In this document: positions 6,101-8,562 of the stretch, piece after piece
Layout of the letters: each line of letters begins with the position of its first letter
How positions within the stretch are numbered: the stretch's first letter is position 1
Source: CAWACC01 sp964390695
GTDB lineage: Bacteria; Chlamydiota; Chlamydiia; Chlamydiales; Parachlamydiaceae
NCBI GenBank assembly: GCA_964390695.1
Contig: CAYMKI010000135.1
Span: 1-8,562 of the forward strand
DNA: 8,562 nt
Direction of reading: 5' to 3'
Translations under genes and position numbers: made by a program
Notes under the pieces: model-generated
Databases searched by the model: none
Told to the model about the DNA's origin: nothing
Seen by the model: only the letters and a program-made list of their open reading frames with translations

Positions 6101-8485
6101 CATCGGCGGTGTGCTTATAGGAAGATGATGCTTCCAAAACGCTATCGTTGCTGAGGGGGTATGTCTTTCTTGGTTGAGGCTGTACTGTGCATAAGATCCG
6201 GCTGGAGAGAGTTCTTGGTCTGGTCGGTTGTATAGTGCGCTTAAGTCTTGCATGAAAATGGCAATGGATTGTTCGTCACAGATGATGTGATGAAAGATCA
6301 CCTCCAACTTCCATATACCTGGAGAAATCAACTCAAGCTGGTGGGAGTAATATGCTTCGTTTATATGTATATAATCGTTTTCTAGGAATTTGAATGAGGT
6401 TTGCAGAATATCGTATCGCTTTTTTAAGATTTCTAACGCGGATTCTAGCCTTTTTACCTCGAGATTGCCTTCTATATGATATACTAATGGGATCTGATAT
6501 TGGGAGGGTTCATTTGCAGCATGCATTCCATACCATATAGCCAATTGCTCAACTGTTGCGGGGATGTGGATGAAATCGCTATTAATTTCTTGGTTTGAAA
6601 TACGGGGTAGTTGAAGAATTACGAGCGATAACGCTTCCGCAGTAGGATGGTCGAATACATGTGTAATATCCACAGCTTTATGGGTGACTTCTTGTAAACG
6701 AGAGGCTAACATAGCGGCATCAAAGGAATCTCCTCCCAAAGTAGAAAAAAAATGATCTTTTACACTAATGCCGTCCATATTCAACACATCTGACATGGAT
6801 CTAACGACAAGAGATTCCAATCCATGGATAGATTCATCAGATTTAAACGGGCCGGTTTTGCGAATTCTTCTTCGGATGCTTTCCGCGGTGTACAGATTAG
6901 TTGTTAATTTTGCAAAATCTGTTCTATTAAAGGTTGTAGTTTGGATGGTTTTTATATCAGGAACGAGGGGTTCGAAGGCTTGTGATTCATCAGGCTTGAA
7001 GGTGGCTCTAGCCAATGTTTCAGAACTGAAATGATAAGCCCCTCCCTCGAAGATTAAAGGATTTAGCGCTTCCAGAAACTTTTTCATGGGTGTATTGCGT
7101 TTTGTTTCTTTGTAGTTAACAATGACGGGTTTTCCATGCGCAAACTTTCCGACGAAGGAAATCATTTGATACTCTATCCCTCTCCCTAATACACGACAAC
7201 TAAGTAGGAGAGTATCTACAATAAGCGCATTCTCGTTCTCTTCAAGAAATATGGCTCCTACAAGACCATAGTTGCCAAAACGATCTTCTGCATGGATGAC
7301 ATGGACAGATTTGCTTTTATCCTCTAAAAACTCTTGAATTTGCTGACTTTTTCTGCGGTAGTTGGATGCGTTAAACTGATTTGTTCTTTGAGTTAGTTGA
7401 GAGACTCTTTCAAATTCGATAGGTTCTATTAAATTTATACGAACCCTTAGATCCAGCGATGCGATAAATTCACTGAAAGATCTAGAGGTTTGTTTTAAGC
7501 ACTCTCTAATAAGGTGTTGCTTATACATGGCGGGGCGTTCACTATCTTCCCGAGTACCTTTGAAATAGATAGGGATGTCCCAGATGTGATCAAAAACGAG
7601 AGGGGTAAACTGAACGACAACGGTTTCAGGAATGTACGCTGAGATTGCAGCGCATTCAATAGGGTTGTCATCAAGAAAAAGAACAGAATCTGATCCAATA
7701 TTTAAGGTGTGAATCAGGTGGGAGAGATTTTCCGCTTTATTGATCCAGTTGACATACCAGGCTGTTATGCAGTCTTTATTGAGAATCATATCAGAGTTGT
7801 TCTCAAAAACAGCCTCCACGTCAGCACTTTCATTTTTGCTAAATAATGCTAGAGCTATGCCTTTTTTATGAAGGTCTAAAAGCCAATGTTGAAATTCCTT
7901 GTGAACAATAATGCCTTCTTCTGCCACCACCCCTTGCCATAAAGTGTTATCGCAATCGACACCCACGAGCTTTATTACTGGGGATTGTAATGTATAGATA
8001 ATACGCGCAATGAGCGTCCCCAAAACGGTATACACAGAGGGTGTATAGGGAATGTGCGACGAATTTTCTGATTTTGAATCGAAAAAAATATCGACTTGAT
8101 ATTTATCCAACCATTCCTTTAATTCGATGTAGTAAGCACCTGGAATAGAGCGGATTTCTTGTTTTAGATATTCTCCCCATAGACTTGGAATTCTATCTGG
8201 GCAATGGATCACAAAAAAGCTGGAAGATGAGGATTTGCAGGCGCTTTGAAGATATTGAATAAACAGATGAAAGTTCTGCTCATGTGCTTCATGAAACAAG
8301 TCTTTGTCTCGGATTAATAAAACCATAGCTTCATTTTGACCTTTGTGCCCCATGAGTGTTTGAAATAGGTGATTGTAAGGAGAAAATTTGATTTCACATC
8401 TTAAAGGTATTTCTTGAACCCAAAAACTTAAGGTGTCACGCAACGGCTCAATAATGAACGAACCTGTAATTAAAATTTTATGCAT
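3170..8485 (-). CDS. Single-protein NRPS: FkbH glyceryl loader-PCP-C-A-PCP-TE
   Basis: This 1771-residue synthetase appears to be a complete short assembly line. Residues 1-165 match the domain that precedes FkbH in many NRPS/PKS proteins (EPLRDTLSFW, FSPYNHLFQ). Residues 170-480 are the FkbH HAD region, with DCDNTLW (Asp177, Asp179), SKN (216-218), Lys250, LDDNP (271-275) and the C-terminal TQRTNQFN part; FkbH enzymes load a glyceryl unit from 1,3-bisphosphoglycerate onto a carrier. PCP1 (555-625) has GGDS with Ser587. The condensation domain (640-1000) has HHIICDE (732-738), His733 being catalytic. The adenylation domain (1020-1465) has YTSGSTGKPKG (1150-1160), NGYGPAE, KTGDL and Lys1459. 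PCP2 (1480-1552) carries Ser1513. The thioesterase (1570-1771) has GWSFGG with Ser1642, probable Asp1669 and His1742 or 1743. An in-frame TGA upstream of the ATG rules out a longer start. It heads the minus-strand gene set. The expected product type is a glyceroyl-amino acid; its identity is unknown. Confidence 0.93.
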   Translation of the reverse strand: MHKILITGSFIIEPLRDTLSFWVQEIPLRCEIKFSPYNHLFQTLMGHKGQNEAMVLLIRDKDLFHEAHEQNFHLFIQYLQSACKSSSSSFFVIHCPDRIPSLWGEYLKQEIRSIPGAYYIELKEWLDKYQVDIFFDSKSENSSHIPYTPSVYTVLGTLIARIIYTLQSPVIKLVGVDCDNTLWQGVVAEEGIIVHKEFQHWLLDLHKKGIALALFSKNESADVEAVFENNSDMILNKDCITAWYVNWINKAENLSHLIHTLNIGSDSVLFLDDNPIECAAISAYIPETVVVQFTPLVFDHIWDIPIYFKGTREDSERPAMYKQHLIRECLKQTSRSFSEFIASLDLRVRINLIEPIEFERVSQLTQRTNQFNASNYRRKSQQIQEFLEDKSKSVHVIHAEDRFGNYGLVGAIFLEENENALIVDTLLLSCRVLGRGIEYQMISFVGKFAHGKPVIVNYKETKRNTPMKKFLEALNPLIFEGGAYHFSSETLARATFKPDESQAFEPLVPDIKTIQTTTFNRTDFAKLTTNLYTAESIRRRIRKTGPFKSDESIHGLESLVVRSMSDVLNMDGISVKDHFFSTLGGDSFDAAMLASRLQEVTHKAVDITHVFDHPTAEALSLVILQLPRISNQEINSDFIHIPATVEQLAIWYGMHAANEPSQYQIPLVYHIEGNLEVKRLESALEILKKRYDILQTSFKFLENDYIHINEAYYSHQLELISPGIWKLEVIFHHIICDEQSIAIFMQDLSALYNRPDQELSPAGSYAQYSLNQERHTPSATIAFWKHHLPISTPPMSPVRTAGNYSLSIPSDLREKALNICGAHEVTPFIFFLSLFSVGMRYFTQTHQFLVGTPFSTRQSDKIFGLFMHLLPINFSFEGEMNFDAILQSTKKQVSEISKHRFTPFYRIQEELGTAIHLNTVFSWNRRMGQTPSFQGLKTTRLDVLPSFSEFDLSFIVEEDEGTYRINIQYASSVYENWQIQVLGKNFINLLKKITHQPHQPINSLLPSLKSDNTKDDRKERKSLIEMIESIDPSSIAIENDNTSLTYQSLNEKSNQLAYSLLQRGLGINKGAAICLENPIEQIIASLAVLKTGGFFIPLDHKAPQKHHKAIIEDVQPFLVIDQISDDHIKSFPESNLHISISSTDIAYVIYTSGSTGKPKGVIIEHAGLSHRAMHAKHLFHLSPHSRVLCQASPTFDMHIAEWAFALACGATVCPYKGEIHRLWDFIVTLKVSHAILTPGVLSIFPSAPSGSLKYVMVAGEVTPQKIMEMWSKHTTLFNGYGPAECSIFTHIHCFKSKQSARIIGRSVFGVECSVVDDQGKVVPEGGIGELYIEGIGVTRGYVGMEPLAHRQFKTGDLVRVLPDGWLEYVGRKDHLVKVNGCRVDIHMIENKILSIPNISEAAVVPTQSEEHNSLLACFFSGNIENVKIIKRELRKQLPLYMVPSQYFHLETLPRLLNGKIDREKLVSERLDNHFPSTHKLSDLETSLGIIWERILGKNPLNGEADFFQMGGDSLKTVQLIIEIEKSWGIEIFTPELLDNSSLEDLAQIIASRKTTTKRQTIIPIQTKGSRTPLFLVHPSTGLAECYRPLSKHLQDQPIYGIQNPFISQRASCFSSVFEMARHYSYEIKQTCPVGPFIIGGWSFGGVVALEIADILTTAGNLVDRVILFDSYAPDMDVEEFSLEKTSEDLIEESKHNAKLLKNHPPSCYRGIVQLIRALDSRLEANGWKTLPHLFVQDIYIKHHEMFDIQHIPQLADSIEILFEKAYESVQR

Positions 8486-8501
8486 ATATTTGTTAGTAAC
8501 T

Positions 8502-8523
8502 CACCTTTAAACCCAACATACTC
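8502..8523 (-). repeat. Right copy of the terminal inverted repeat (core 8502-8517)
   Basis: This is the inverted partner of 40-61: the 16-base core is identical and 20 of 22 positions match over the longer span. On the minus strand the copy lies only 16 bases before the NRPS ATG and contains AGGTG, the nearest purine-rich stretch to that start, although that is far for a Shine-Dalgarno site. The two cores sit at equal distances (45 bases) from the two window ends. Confidence 0.7.
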
Positions 8524-8543
8524 TAATTGCGCGCTTATTGTAA
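8515..8543 (-). promoter_or_regulatory. Candidate NRPS promoter overlapping the inverted repeat
   Basis: On the minus strand, TTACAA (8543-8538), a 17-base spacer and TATGTT (8520-8515) could form a weak sigma-70-like promoter. This would give a leader of roughly 20-25 bases before the ATG at 8485. The match is 3 of 6 at -35 and 4 of 6 at -10. The -10 runs into the inverted-repeat core, so repeat and promoter may be one element. Only 77 bases of upstream sequence are visible. Confidence 0.3.
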
Positions 8544-8562
8544 CGCGATTGGAGTAGTCAAA

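Noticed and set aside
1..8562. CRISPR array, tRNA, rRNA, integron attC site or insertion sequence
   Set aside because: No regularly spaced repeats, cloverleaf, integrase or transposase frame was seen on either strand; the only repeat pair found is the one at the two edges.

Overview
The window is a compact accessory cluster of roughly 40-45% G+C (judged by eye) with five protein genes, both ends falling in non-coding DNA. No rRNA, tRNA, transposase or housekeeping gene is present, so the host cannot be named firmly. The best clue is the 1597-2604 kinase, which resembles as I remember it the spectinomycin kinase APH(9)-Ia of Legionella pneumophila. A Legionella-like or other environmental Gram-negative bacterium is a low-confidence guess.

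Layout: 1-259 is non-coding and holds one copy of an inverted repeat and a candidate promoter. A type A chloramphenicol acetyltransferase gene (CAT) runs on the + strand (260-922). It converges, with a 4-base gap, on a minus-strand gene set. In transcription order that set is a 1771-residue NRPS (8485-3170), a VOC/glyoxalase-fold protein (3105-2716), an APH(9)-type kinase (2604-1597) and a Vat-type hexapeptide acetyltransferase (1568-927). Gaps in the set are 64, 111 (or 24 with the longest possible kinase start) and 28 bases, so it looks like one operon, possibly with an internal promoter before the kinase. The second copy of the inverted repeat lies just upstream of the NRPS start.

The NRPS is the centre of interest. 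Its domain order is FkbH-associated N-terminal domain, FkbH-type HAD glyceryl loader, carrier protein, condensation, adenylation, carrier protein, thioesterase. It therefore looks like a complete single-protein line that would load a glyceryl unit from 1,3-bisphosphoglycerate, join it to one amino acid and release the product. The condensation domain is clearly shortened between its C2 and C3 motifs and has HHxxxDE in place of HHxxxDG.

The four small genes all belong to antibiotic-modifying or antibiotic-binding families (chloramphenicol, streptogramin A, spectinomycin, and the broad bleomycin/fosfomycin-resistance fold). Two readings are possible. One is a resistance island that happens to adjoin an NRPS. 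The other is a biosynthetic cluster in which the acetyltransferases and the kinase tailor, or protect against, a hydroxyl-rich glyceroyl-amino acid product. The sequence alone does not decide between them.
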